In this document: in pieces, positions 36,734 through 45,950 of the stretch | Layout: each line of letters opens with the position of its first letter | Numbering within the stretch: the stretch's first letter is position 1 | NCBI GenBank assembly: GCA_026702845.1 | Contig: JADCLS010000008.1 | Location: forward strand, 186,001-250,000 | Direction: 5' to 3' | DNA from: Candidatus Heimdallarchaeota archaeon | GTDB taxonomy: Archaea > Asgardarchaeota > Heimdallarchaeia > Heimdallarchaeales > Kariarchaeaceae | DNA: 64,000 nt | Notes under the pieces: model-generated | Databases searched by the model: none | Seen by the model: only the letters and a program-made list of their open reading frames with translations | Told to the model about the DNA's origin: nothing | Translations under genes and position numbers: made by a program

Positions 36734-36952
36734 ATGGAGAGAGGGAATTGCTTAAAAATTCCGATTTCAATTAGTAGAGAGCTTGAAATTATTAAGAAAT
36801 TAATATTTGATTCTAATATCAGTTTCTTAAGTAAACGAATATCAAATATTTTATTAAGACATTTTCAAACGATGAAAATACATCAAACGGAGGATAAGTA
36901 CTATTTCAAATCAAGAATTAAAATTCAACTTAACCAATGGACTAACATTTGA
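36734..36952 (+). CDS. Possible ribbon-helix-helix-like small protein
   Basis: This 72-residue frame contains K-I-P-I-S-I-S-R-E-L, a strand, then E-I-I-K-K-L-I-F and F-L-S-K-R-I-S-N-I-L-L-R-H-F as two helices. That order suits an RHH DNA-binding protein, although the usual Gly/Ser turn is weak. The last 50 bp overlap the RNR coding region in another frame, and the RNR ribosome-binding site lies inside it. It could regulate the RNR gene, or be a chance frame. Confidence 0.35.
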   Translation: MERGNCLKIPISISRELEIIKKLIFDSNISFLSKRISNILLRHFQTMKIHQTEDKYYFKSRIKIQLNQWTNI

Positions 36953-39599
36953 TAGGGTCTATTCACAAGAAAATAATCATCCCTATGAAACAGTAGAGTG
37001 GTCCAAACGTGATGTAAAGGTTACAAGTTTTTCTGGGGATATTATTTTTGAACAGAACAAGGTGGAATTTCCTAAATTCTGGAGTCAAAATTCAGTTCAG
37101 ATTGTCACATCCAAGTATTTTCATGGGAAGTTGAACACTTCTGATCGAGAGAGCTCTCTCAAACAGCTCATCGATAGGGTAGTTCTAACTCTCAAGCAAT
37201 GGGGAATGGAAGGAGGGTACTTTGCAGATAGTAATAATGCAGATATTTTCGCAGATGAATTGACGGATATTATCATGCACCAGAGAATGGCCTTTAACTC
37301 ACCTGTATGGTTCAACCTGGGTACTGTATCCAAACCCCAGGGATCAGCTTGTTTTATCAACTCAGTAGAAGATAATATGAACAGTATACTCGAACTAGCT
37401 AAAACCGAGGGTATGATCTTCAAATATGGATCTGGTTCAGGAGTTAACTTATCCCCCCTTAGATCTAAAGGGGAACTCTTATCCACAGGTGGAACCAGTT
37501 CTGGGCCTTTATCTTTTATGAAAGGGTATGATTCCTTTGCAGGGTCAATAAAATCGGGTGGTAAGACACGAAGAGCAGCTAAAATGGTCTTATTGGATGA
37601 TACTCATCCCGATGTCATCGAATTTATAGAGAGTAAAGAGAAGGAAGAGAAGAAGGCCTGGGCACTTATTGATGCAGGATATGATGGTTCATTTACTGGT
37701 GAGGCATATTCGAGTGTATTTTTCCAGAATGCTAACCATTCTGTCAGGGTTTCTGATGAATTCATGGAAAAAGTGGTCACTGATGGCACATGGAACCTTG
37801 TTAATGTTAATGATGGTGAGGTGAGAAAAACAGTCAAAGCCAAGGATATGCTAGATAGAATTTCCGAGGCAACACATGTATGTGGAGATCCAGGATTACA
37901 ATACAGAACAACTATCAATAAGTGGCACACATGTAAAAATTCTGGGATGATCAATGCATCCAATCCCTGTAGTGAATATGTATTCCTTGATGATACTGCT
38001 TGCAATCTAGCTTCGATAAATCTATTACAATACCGAAATCAGGATGGATCCTTTGATGTGGAGAGATTCATGCATACTGTGAGAGTAACTATCACTGCTA
38101 TGGAAATAATTGTAGGACGTGCATCTTATCCCACTGAGAAAATCGAGAGAAACAGTCATCTCTTCAGAACTTTGGGGATAGGGTATACAAACTTAGGTGC
38201 ACTTATCATGTCACTTGGTTATCCCTATGATTCCAATGAAGGTAGAAATATCGCAGCTGCTATCACTTCTGTGATGTCTGGTACTGCATATCTGCAGAGT
38301 AGTAAGATTGCTGAGAACTTAGGATCGTTTGAAAAATTTGCCGAGAACCGTGAACCCATGCTTGAGGTGATGCAGATGCATAAAGATGCTACAAAAACGA
38401 TTACCAAAGATGCTGTTGATGACCAGTTATACAAAGCAAGCAAGGAAATTTGGAAGGAAACACTTGATGCCGGCTGGCAACATGGGTATAGAAATGCACA
38501 AATCAGTGTTCTAGCCCCCACTGGAACCATCAGTTTCATGATGGATGCAGATACAACTGGTATAGAACCTGAAATAGCACTTATCAAATTCAAGAAACTA
38601 GTGGGGGGTGGTCATATGAGCATTGTGAATAATACCGTACCATTGGCTCTTACAAAACTAGGGTACAATAAATCAGATATTGATAAGATTGTGAAGTATA
38701 TCGATAAGAATGGTACCATTGAGGGATGTGAAATCCTTGATGAGGAGCATTTACCAGTTTTTGATTGCTCAATCAAGGCAAGAAAGGGCAAACGCTCGAT
38801 CCATCATATGGGCCATATCAAGATGATGGCTTCAGTGCAACCCTTCTTATCAGGAGCTATATCCAAAACGGTGAATATGCCTGAGGATTGTAAGATAGAG
38901 GAGATATCTGATGCGTATATCAAAGGATGGGAGATGGGACTCAAGGCCATAGCCATCTATCGTGATAATTCTAAACGATTACAGCCATTAAATACAGGTA
39001 AGGAAGACGACAAGAAAACCAAGGATGAGAAGCCCAAAGTTGATGCCAGTACTGGTCCGATCAGGAGAAGAATGCCAGAAACCAGAAGTTCTAAGATACA
39101 CAAATTTGAGGTGAATGGACATGAAGGCTATATCATTGTTGGTATGTATAACAATGGTCAACCAGGTGAGGTCTTCATCAAGATGTCCAAACAGGGTTCA
39201 ACGCTAGGTGGAGTAATGGATAGCCTAGCTGTTCTTATTTCTATCTCTTTACAGTATGGAGTACCATTATCTGTATTGACGAATAAATTCAAGCACACCA
39301 AGTTTGAACCAAGTGGAATGACATCCAATCCCAAGATTCCCATCGCATCATCCATTATAGATTACATCTTCAGATGGATGGCTCTAGAATTCAATGATGA
39401 TGACAGTAATGGAGAGTATGCAGATTTCGCTGAGTACTTCCAGGAAGAAGAGGTCGTTGAGGAAGAACCTACATCTGAGAATGTGGATAGTATGATCCTT
39501 GATGATAATCAAATCTGTACAAACTGTGGAGGGATGGCAGTTAGATCTGGAAGTTGTTATGCTTGTCCAGAATGTGGAACCACATCTGGTTGCAGTTAA
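36903..39599 (+). CDS. nrdJ: Adenosylcobalamin-dependent ribonucleotide reductase
   Basis: This is a class II RNR that makes deoxynucleotides with a B12-generated thiyl radical. It has the N-terminal G-L-T-F-D-R-V-Y...W-S-K-R-D-V and F-E-Q...V-E-F-P-x-F-W-S pattern of actinobacterial-type NrdJ, a catalytic N-P-C-S-E motif, P-T-G-T-I-S and a C-terminal zinc-ribbon with paired Cys (C-T-N-C, C-P-E-C). The conserved N-terminus lies upstream of the first standard start codon (GTG 37062). No ATG, GTG or TTG exists in frame back to the stop at 36873. GGAGGAT at 36889-36895 points to ATT 36903 as a non-standard start. Confidence 0.9.
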   Translation: MSNQELKFNLTNGLTFDRVYSQENNHPYETVEWSKRDVKVTSFSGDIIFEQNKVEFPKFWSQNSVQIVTSKYFHGKLNTSDRESSLKQLIDRVVLTLKQWGMEGGYFADSNNADIFADELTDIIMHQRMAFNSPVWFNLGTVSKPQGSACFINSVEDNMNSILELAKTEGMIFKYGSGSGVNLSPLRSKGELLSTGGTSSGPLSFMKGYDSFAGSIKSGGKTRRAAKMVLLDDTHPDVIEFIESKEKEEKKAWALIDAGYDGSFTGEAYSSVFFQNANHSVRVSDEFMEKVVTDGTWNLVNVNDGEVRKTVKAKDMLDRISEATHVCGDPGLQYRTTINKWHTCKNSGMINASNPCSEYVFLDDTACNLASINLLQYRNQDGSFDVERFMHTVRVTITAMEIIVGRASYPTEKIERNSHLFRTLGIGYTNLGALIMSLGYPYDSNEGRNIAAAITSVMSGTAYLQSSKIAENLGSFEKFAENREPMLEVMQMHKDATKTITKDAVDDQLYKASKEIWKETLDAGWQHGYRNAQISVLAPTGTISFMMDADTTGIEPEIALIKFKKLVGGGHMSIVNNTVPLALTKLGYNKSDIDKIVKYIDKNGTIEGCEILDEEHLPVFDCSIKARKGKRSIHHMGHIKMMASVQPFLSGAISKTVNMPEDCKIEEISDAYIKGWEMGLKAIAIYRDNSKRLQPLNTGKEDDKKTKDEKPKVDASTGPIRRRMPETRSSKIHKFEVNGHEGYIIVGMYNNGQPGEVFIKMSKQGSTLGGVMDSLAVLISISLQYGVPLSVLTNKFKHTKFEPSGMTSNPKIPIASSIIDYIFRWMALEFNDDDSNGEYADFAEYFQEEEVVEEEPTSENVDSMILDDNQICTNCGGMAVRSGSCYACPECGTTSGCS

Positions 39600-39697
39600 T
39601 TGTAAAAGGAAAATTACTGGTTCGATTATTCTATATAAGGAAAATGGAAACTAGGAAAAATGTAATTTTTATATGTTAAATAGAAGAAACACGTATT

Positions 39698-40534
39698 ATG
39701 CAATATACATCGATAAAAAGCTATAATCCAAATAGCAAAACACGTATTATACCCAGAAATAGAATAATCACAGTGTTACAAGATTCTGAAGAGATGTTAC
39801 AATATCTAGAAATTAATTGTGATCATTTTGAGGAAATTCTTGAGGTTTTGAATAATCTAATATTAGAAAAAGTTGGCAATTATAAGTCATCTTTAATCAA
39901 TTTATCTCTGGATGCTTTAGTGGGAAGACATCTCAAAACGGAGTACTCAGTGTATGAATCCATTATCCAACTGGTTTGCTTTGTACTTGAATTACCTGAA
40001 TACTATGATTTCAGCCTAGATGATGAGTATACAATTACTAAAATTTCAAATATTCGTGCGGTTATGTATGCGCGATATTACAGAATAAAAACATTAATTC
40101 ATGTGTTTGGTAGAAAAGATGGCATATCTATGTATAAAAGATATATCAAAGAAATGACAAAGAAGCCAAACGAAAATCAAAATGATACTTCTATTGATGA
40201 ATTGAGAAGAGAAATTATTGAGGAATGGGCCACTCACGAGGCTATGGATTATTCAGTGCATTCTTTCGATAATGATATGTTTGTTGCTAGGTTTGATAAT
40301 TGTTTAAATTATGATGCTATAAAAGATCTTGATGATAATGAAATTGGATACCTCACCTCTTGTTACCATGGTCCTTTCATGCTGCAACAAAGCCAGAAAA
40401 ATCTGAGAATGAGAAGAACAGTAACTCTATTCAATCATTCATATTGTGATGAATTATATTGGAACAAGGAAGTCCATAATGAACCCAAACAACCATCATT
40501 ACATATAATAGATAAATTGGTTATTTTGGAGTAA
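39698..40534 (+). CDS. L-2-amino-thiazoline-4-carboxylic acid hydrolase-like protein
   Basis: The C-terminal part F-D-N-C-L-N-Y then L-T-S-C-Y and T-V-T-L-F-N-H-S-Y-C-D matches the family pattern of two Cys and a terminal C-D-F/E-x-Y. Members open thiazoline rings, but most homologues are uncharacterised. The N-terminal 100 residues are helical and unusual. No signal peptide is present. Identification rests on motif shape only. Confidence 0.55.
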   Translation: MQYTSIKSYNPNSKTRIIPRNRIITVLQDSEEMLQYLEINCDHFEEILEVLNNLILEKVGNYKSSLINLSLDALVGRHLKTEYSVYESIIQLVCFVLELPEYYDFSLDDEYTITKISNIRAVMYARYYRIKTLIHVFGRKDGISMYKRYIKEMTKKPNENQNDTSIDELRREIIEEWATHEAMDYSVHSFDNDMFVARFDNCLNYDAIKDLDDNEIGYLTSCYHGPFMLQQSQKNLRMRRTVTLFNHSYCDELYWNKEVHNEPKQPSLHIIDKLVILE

Positions 40535-40699
40535 AGAAAAGTTCTATAATGGAATTAATGGACATAGACATATTAAAATTAGCTAAAAATTAAATATTAA
40601 TTGAGAGCATAAATCGATAAAGAATATATTTATCAACATTTCATATTAAGAATCATTCATACAAAATCTAAAAAATAAGGATGCGTGATACAATGCATT

Positions 40700-41305
40700 A
40701 TGGCAAAGAAAAATGCAGGATCAAAAATCGATCCGATAGATATTTCACAATTTATGATTGAAATTTCAGATAAACAGAAACATGATCTACTGAATGTGTT
40801 AAAAAATAGATTTGAAAGGAATATCGGCAGACATAAAGGATTAATGTGGGCCGATATTGAGAAAAGGATACAATCAAAGGAGATCATCCAATCACTCTAT
40901 GCCATGGAAATGACAGGTGGTGAACCTGATGTTATTGGAGAGGAAAATGGAAAGTTTATTTTCTGTGATTGCTCTGCTGAGAGCCCTGTAGGACGTAGGA
41001 CTATCTGTTATGATGGTGCTGGACAGGCTGAAAGAGAGAAGAAAGGCATATTTCCCGCAGGTAATGCTATAGATTTAGCATATGAAATGGGAGTTGAGCT
41101 GTTGAATGAGGCTCATTACAAAGATTTACAAAAACTTGGAAAATTTGATCAGAAGACCTCATCATGGATTCAAACTCCAGCTGAGATAAGAAAGCTAGGT
41201 GGAGCACTCTTTTCAGATAGACGTTATAATCATGTATTTACTTATCATAACGGAGCACAATCATTCTACAGTGCACGTGGATTCCGTGGATTGCTTAGAG
41301 TATGA
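40700..41305 (+). CDS. DUF4256 family protein
   Basis: This protein matches the uncharacterised DUF4256 family very closely: L-M-W-A-D-I-E-K-R-I near the start, M-E-M-T-G-G-E-P-D-V-I-G, F-C-D-C-S-A-E-S-P-V-G-R-R, T-S-S-W-I-Q-T-P, L-G-G-A-L-F-S-D-R-R-Y, and the terminal S-A-R-G-F-R-G-L-L-R-V. Function is unknown. The start is ATG 40700; a GTG at 40685 is also possible. DUF4256 is mostly bacterial. Confidence 0.88.
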   Translation: MAKKNAGSKIDPIDISQFMIEISDKQKHDLLNVLKNRFERNIGRHKGLMWADIEKRIQSKEIIQSLYAMEMTGGEPDVIGEENGKFIFCDCSAESPVGRRTICYDGAGQAEREKKGIFPAGNAIDLAYEMGVELLNEAHYKDLQKLGKFDQKTSSWIQTPAEIRKLGGALFSDRRYNHVFTYHNGAQSFYSARGFRGLLRV

Positions 41306-41324
41306 GATTGTCGCCAAGAATATA

Positions 41325-41729
41325 TTAAACAAGTTTCTCTTCAACATCGGTCATCTCAACGGATTTTTTCATTCCACGTCTGTGCAACGGCACAATAATG
41401 ATGATGATGATAGCCACAATATAAGATACTGGTGTAAATTTCAGGCTTCCACCCTGGGCTATATGTTCACCAAGAAAATCGAACCAGCCCAAGAACCACA
41501 GGAGAGTTAATCCCCAAGCTCGTTCCTTGAAGATGGTATAGCCAGATATTAGGAACACCCATGCCACAAAAAAACCGCTGTACATCAAGATCCTGTAATC
41601 CAATACCACATCTGAGCGAATGGTATCAATATCTGCTGCAAATGCGTAAGTCACATAGATGTGCTGAATGAATTTCTCAAAACAGATGAATAGGATGAAG
41701 TAATAACGATATGGGGAGGAAGCTTTCAT
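41325..41729 (-). CDS. Small multi-pass membrane protein
   Basis: A 134-residue protein with about four hydrophobic helices, including a run of consecutive Ile near residues 106-111. It ends with the basic and acidic tail K-K-S-V-E-M-T-D-V-E-E-K. I do not recognise the family. It lies 61 bp downstream of the DUF4386 gene on the same strand and may share its transcript. Confidence 0.6.
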   Translation of the reverse strand: MKASSPYRYYFILFICFEKFIQHIYVTYAFAADIDTIRSDVVLDYRILMYSGFFVAWVFLISGYTIFKERAWGLTLLWFLGWFDFLGEHIAQGGSLKFTPVSYIVAIIIIIIVPLHRRGMKKSVEMTDVEEKLV

Positions 41730-41790
41730 TGTTGGGCCTTGAATGCTGGAGAATTAAGGATATTCTATAAATTTCGGATTTTATTTACAA

Positions 41791-42483
41791 TTAATTAAAA
41801 TTAATTCGTTCCTCAATTTTTGAAGCTCTGAGAATAAGATAAATACCCAATGAGATCTCACCTAGAGAGGCTGGGATCATGGCAATGGGGTAGAGTGCAT
41901 CAAATGCTTGGGAAGAGAGAAAATACCCACCAAACATGGTGATGATATAGCTGAAGGAAGTCAGGATCATGAATAGTCCGAGACCCGTTGGAAGATACCA
42001 TGCCTTGTAAGTGAGCAGGCCTAGGAAGAAGAGGTGTGGAATGAGGAAGATATATCCCACAAGTGTACCAATAGTATAGAATTCTATTTGCAGGAATCCC
42101 AGAGCCAACAAGCTAGTAGCAGTAATGATAACAAAGATCAGTCGGAGAACGGTGACCAGAATGGCATATGTTCTGTTTGTGTATTTCAAAACACTGTAGA
42201 GTCCAATTGCGATTGTTGCATCAAGAATAAGAATAATCATGTAACCAGCGATTCCCATGTAGAGTATGGATTCTTTACCTATGATATTAGCAAGTGATGC
42301 TTGTTCATCTCCCTTCACCACCATCTTCTCCAGAATCAGCAGAACAATAGGGATTGCCATGATGAACATGATCACCCAGCTGATACCGACTATTCTTGAT
42401 GCCCTATATGGGCTAAGGTCAGTAATCTTTGATTGTAATGAAAATGGATGTGCCTTTTTGGTTGTCGTATGTTGATTGTGCAT
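41791..42483 (-). CDS. DUF4386 family membrane protein
   Basis: This protein has six or seven hydrophobic helices with an opening R-A-S-R-I-V-G-I-S-W and Y-M-G-I-A-G-Y-M-I, the character of DUF4386 proteins of unknown role. ATG 42483 is preferred to a TTG at 42513, with GTGA 5 nt upstream of it. The N-terminus is rich in His, Lys and Thr. It may act with the small membrane protein downstream. Confidence 0.75.
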   Translation of the reverse strand: MHNQHTTTKKAHPFSLQSKITDLSPYRASRIVGISWVIMFIMAIPIVLLILEKMVVKGDEQASLANIIGKESILYMGIAGYMIILILDATIAIGLYSVLKYTNRTYAILVTVLRLIFVIITATSLLALGFLQIEFYTIGTLVGYIFLIPHLFFLGLLTYKAWYLPTGLGLFMILTSFSYIITMFGGYFLSSQAFDALYPIAMIPASLGEISLGIYLILRASKIEERINFN

Positions 42484-42724
42484 AATGTTCACTTTTGGAA
42501 ATACTTGTCCCAATTAGTATATGGAGGAGCTAGAATATAAGTTGCTGTTTGCCTGTTCAGATATATCTTCTTAGCTCATTATTTTGTCAAAATCAGGAAT
42601 TCTATGGAATCTTAGTATCCAAAGAAAAGAAAATTGATCACTTTTTGTCACGGGAAAGAAACGATAGAGACTGAAAAAGTATGTTTTATTTCGTGTAAGG
42701 TAAAGAAATGGGAAAAACGATCGT

Positions 42725-43609
42725 TTAGACCTTAGAATCAATGAGATCATCAATCCAGTTGGAAAACCAGTTGATTGAAAGGAGAACATGAGGGATAATA
42801 TCTGTAAAGCCTTCTTCCTGTAATTCCTCAAGAATGTCCTGTGAATCTCTAGCTGAGGGAGACCAGGTCTCTAAGAGGATGAAATTGGGTATATTTCCAA
42901 AACTTACACAGACGACTAGATTATTTGAGAATTTTTCAATTAACTTCTGTACCATTTCACTTGTATTCTGTGATGCAGTAGTATAGATATGAAATACTGA
43001 AATGAAGCTTTGTTGATACAGCGGTGCCCATTCAATGGTGAATGAAACCTTCTGCTCATCAATCATTTCCTCAAGATAGCGTCGAACAGTTTTAGCAGAC
43101 GATCCAATATCCTTTGCCACATCTACCAGGGATTTTCTTGCATCACGGTTTAATGATTTTAATATCTTGAACTCTGTTGGAGATAGTTGGACTGGTGATC
43201 CATATGGTTCATTGACTAACCCGACCTGATAATCATCCAACAATCCCTCTGATTGGGCAAATGTGCTTATGACCTGCAACTCAGAAATATTCCGAAGCAT
43301 TCCAGAGATGTAAATCATATTCCCGCTGGCGATGGCTATGGAGAAAATATTTTCGTGTGAACCTAATAGTTCTTTGATTATTTTCATTGATTTTGCCTTT
43401 GATCGACCAAATATCACCACAGGAATGGAATTCAGGGCAATAATACTGGGTCTGGCTATATATGCCGTGATGACCTGATTTTCCTCTAATGATTTGATAC
43501 GTTTGTGCACAGCACTTACTGAGAGACTGGTTGCATCTGCAAGTTCACGGTTTGTTAGACGGGAATTGATGGTGAGTAATTGCATGATGTGTAAGTCTAC
43601 TTCATCCAT
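42725..43609 (-). CDS. Lrp/AsnC-type regulator with two helix-turn-helix units
   Basis: The protein opens with D-L-H-I-M-Q-L-L-T-I-N-S-R-L-T-N-R-E-L-A, the classic AsnC winged helix, and has a second one at about 145-195 (L-S-P-T-E-F-K-I-L-K-S-L-N-R-D-A-R). Ligand-binding RAM-type domains follow each. Archaeal double-Lrp regulators bind DNA as dimers or tetramers and respond to amino acids. It is monocistronic; no target is apparent locally. Confidence 0.85.
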   Translation of the reverse strand: MDEVDLHIMQLLTINSRLTNRELADATSLSVSAVHKRIKSLEENQVITAYIARPSIIALNSIPVVIFGRSKAKSMKIIKELLGSHENIFSIAIASGNMIYISGMLRNISELQVISTFAQSEGLLDDYQVGLVNEPYGSPVQLSPTEFKILKSLNRDARKSLVDVAKDIGSSAKTVRRYLEEMIDEQKVSFTIEWAPLYQQSFISVFHIYTTASQNTSEMVQKLIEKFSNNLVVCVSFGNIPNFILLETWSPSARDSQDILEELQEEGFTDIIPHVLLSINWFSNWIDDLIDSKV

Positions 43610-43736
43610 GAGAATTTCCCTTCTTTACTAGCTATTTTGAATAATTACATTATACATTTATCAGTTTGTTCACGCGAGATTTCAATCTGCATTATTTCTG
43701 CTCTGAGAACTGAATATTCAACAAATTGCATCATAA

Positions 43737-44051
43737 TTACAGTGAGTTGAATTGCAGGACCATAATCACGGCAATAACCGCAAAAATAATAATGGGTAAT
43801 AGGATCATCCACTTCATCTTCCCCAACATGGAATTCTGCATTGAGAAAACCTTTTGGAGTTGTTCCTGTGCAATCAGTTGTTGTCTATTTGCACATTCAG
43901 GACAGTATGCATTCATTACCCTGTTCCTACCTGAATATGATGGAAGATTGATAGTATGTTCTAAGCAAATTTGATTAGCACATAAATAACATTTCACTGT
44001 AGCCTCGACATAAACATCTAGTGGATGATACTCACAAGGTATTGTTCTCAC
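43737..44051 (-). CDS. B-box-like zinc-finger protein with membrane anchor
   Basis: A 104-residue protein. Residues 1-65 contain C-E-Y-H, then C-Y-L-C, C-L-E-H and later C-P-E-C. This C/H spacing is that of B-box-type zinc fingers, common in eukaryotes and seen in archaea. A transmembrane helix closes the protein. It may be a membrane-tethered adaptor; no partner gene is adjacent. Confidence 0.65.
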   Translation of the reverse strand: MRTIPCEYHPLDVYVEATVKCYLCANQICLEHTINLPSYSGRNRVMNAYCPECANRQQLIAQEQLQKVFSMQNSMLGKMKWMILLPIIIFAVIAVIMVLQFNSL

Positions 44052-44173
44052 TGTGAACGGGAAAATCTCTTGAATATTAAATTATGATTAATTTTGATTA
44101 AATTTTGCATTTGTTTATTGATTTATTAGTTTCAATATTTCAGTTATTATTACTTAAATTCATCCAGAATAGC

Positions 44174-44446
44174 ATGGAATTAGTAGCTCTGGCTCGTTTC
44201 CTTGCCATAAAAGCCATCTGTTCCTCATGGGTTCTTGTGTTCTTCTTAGTCTTTACTAAACCAGATGATTTGGTCTTGATAGGTATGATTATAGGTTTAT
44301 TCATTACATTATTTGTTGACATAGTTTCACCTCTTTTGGTGTATTCTGGAATTTCTTTGCTCTATGCTTGGGTTGCTTTAGACGCAAAAAATCACTTTAT
44401 TGATGGTTCAAAATTGGGATTTTACTTTTGGTTTTACTTGGATTGA
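44174..44446 (+). CDS. Small hypothetical membrane protein
   Basis: A 91-residue hydrophobic protein with three possible helices, starting M-E-L-V-A-L-A-R-F. A frame with a TTG start continues back to 44105. An opposing frame lies in the same place, and no clear ribosome-binding site is seen. Weakly supported. Confidence 0.35.
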   Translation: MELVALARFLAIKAICSSWVLVFFLVFTKPDDLVLIGMIIGLFITLFVDIVSPLLVYSGISLLYAWVALDAKNHFIDGSKLGFYFWFYLD

Positions 44447-44574
44447 ACTCAAAGAATTCCTACTAATAATAATAGCACATCATTATTTATAAACTAGGAG
44501 ATATATTCAATTTGTTCAGAATAACTATTGAGTAGAAGTTGAATTATATTTTAATCAATTTCCCATCATAATAC

Positions 44575-45705
44575 TTATGCAGCTTCTTTTACTAGTGTTT
44601 CAGCAGGTTTGTAACAAGGACCTTTGGAAGATTCAAATTCTCTCATCTTTTCCAAAATTACCTTGAGACCAAAATCCTTTGCCAAAGCGAAGGGGCCTTT
44701 GGGAAATCTAGCACCCAACATCATTGCTCTATCAATATCTTCTTTTGTTGCAACTTCTTCATCAAGTAATCTGTATGCTTCATTTACCATTGGGGCAATG
44801 GTGATGAGTACATCAAAATCTCCTGGTTTGGGATCCTCAACTATATTTTCCTCTCCCTTTTTGTAATTAAAGAAACCTTTACCTGTTTTCATACCCAAGT
44901 TTCCAGCCTCTACTAGATCTGCTAGACTTTTACAAGGTTTGTAGCATTCACCCCATGCATTTTCAAGTGTTTTCATGGCATGAAATGCCACATCCAATCC
45001 CACATTATCCGATAATAAGAATGGACCAGCAGGGAAGCCATATTTACCTGCAGAAATATCATCAATCTGCTCCTTGGTGGCAATACCTGCCTCATATGCC
45101 TTGATAGCCTCATTGAGCATGGGCAGGAGAAGTCTGTTTACCAGAAATCCAGGAGAATCCTTGGCAGCAATGGGTTCCTTGCCTATCTTCTTGGAGAACT
45201 CCATAAGAGTATTCTTGACTTCTACACTGGTTTGTTTTCCTGAGATCACTTCAACCAGCTTCATGGCAGATACGGGGGAGAAGAAATGCATTCCAATTAC
45301 TCTGGAAGGATTTTTCACACTCTCAGCTATCTCGCTGATACTGAGGGTTGAGGTATTGGTGGCCAAAATGGCATCTTCCTTGGCATTATCAGATAATGTA
45401 CCAAATACCTGTTTCTTGACCTCCATGCTCTCGAATACTGCCTCAATCACTAGATCTGCATCTTTGCATGCCTCTGCTAGATCAGTTGAGATTGAGAATT
45501 TCTGCACCAGCTTCATACCATCCATGGGGGACATCTTTCCTCGTGAGATCCCCTCTTTGACATCCTGCTTGATTCTATCAAGACCTGATTTTACATACTC
45601 CTCTTTAATATCGACGAGTACAACATTGGGTCCTGCCTGACCAATTACATAGCCTATGCCAGAGCCCATGAGTCCTGCTCCAATAATACATACCTTGTTT
45701 ATCAT
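44575..45705 (-). CDS. 3-hydroxyacyl-CoA dehydrogenase
   Basis: NAD-binding G-A-G-L-M-G-S-G at residues 9-16 and the H-F-F-S-P-V catalytic His region are present, as is D-S-P-G-F-L-V-N-R. Two successive C-terminal dehydrogenase domains follow, the second from about residue 300, each with the G-P-F motif. It oxidises (S)-3-hydroxyacyl-CoA to 3-oxoacyl-CoA. A TATA element (TTTATATGG, 45731-45738 on the minus strand) is about 29 nt upstream of the start, and the shared motif lies at 45811-45834. The enoyl-CoA hydratase at 52.1 kb and thiolase at 57.7 kb would complete a cycle. Confidence 0.93.
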   Translation of the reverse strand: MINKVCIIGAGLMGSGIGYVIGQAGPNVVLVDIKEEYVKSGLDRIKQDVKEGISRGKMSPMDGMKLVQKFSISTDLAEACKDADLVIEAVFESMEVKKQVFGTLSDNAKEDAILATNTSTLSISEIAESVKNPSRVIGMHFFSPVSAMKLVEVISGKQTSVEVKNTLMEFSKKIGKEPIAAKDSPGFLVNRLLLPMLNEAIKAYEAGIATKEQIDDISAGKYGFPAGPFLLSDNVGLDVAFHAMKTLENAWGECYKPCKSLADLVEAGNLGMKTGKGFFNYKKGEENIVEDPKPGDFDVLITIAPMVNEAYRLLDEEVATKEDIDRAMMLGARFPKGPFALAKDFGLKVILEKMREFESSKGPCYKPAETLVKEAA

Positions 45706-45810
45706 ACAATCACTGAGAAAATTATTACCATATAAATTCCCCTTCCATCATGCTAGTAGGTTTATCAAATCGAATCTAAAAAAGGTGCAAACATGCCCAT
45801 ACTGTCAATA

Positions 45811-45834
45811 TTTACCATTCTACAGGTAGGTAAA
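45811..45834. promoter_or_regulatory. Acyl-CoA motif site 1
   Basis: The site has TTTACC at 45811-45816 and GGTAGGTAAA at 45825-45834, forming an inverted TTTACC/GGTAAA pair. It lies about 106-130 bp before the 3-hydroxyacyl-CoA dehydrogenase start. The same core occurs upstream of two other acyl-CoA genes. Confidence 0.6.
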
Positions 45835-45950
45835 AATGAGAGAACATTATACCAAATTATTACAATGGCGGCAGTATATGTACATAATTCTCAATTTTTA
45901 ATCAATCAGATTTTTCACTGAAAGTTAAGTAATTTTCTGCAATCGCTGAG

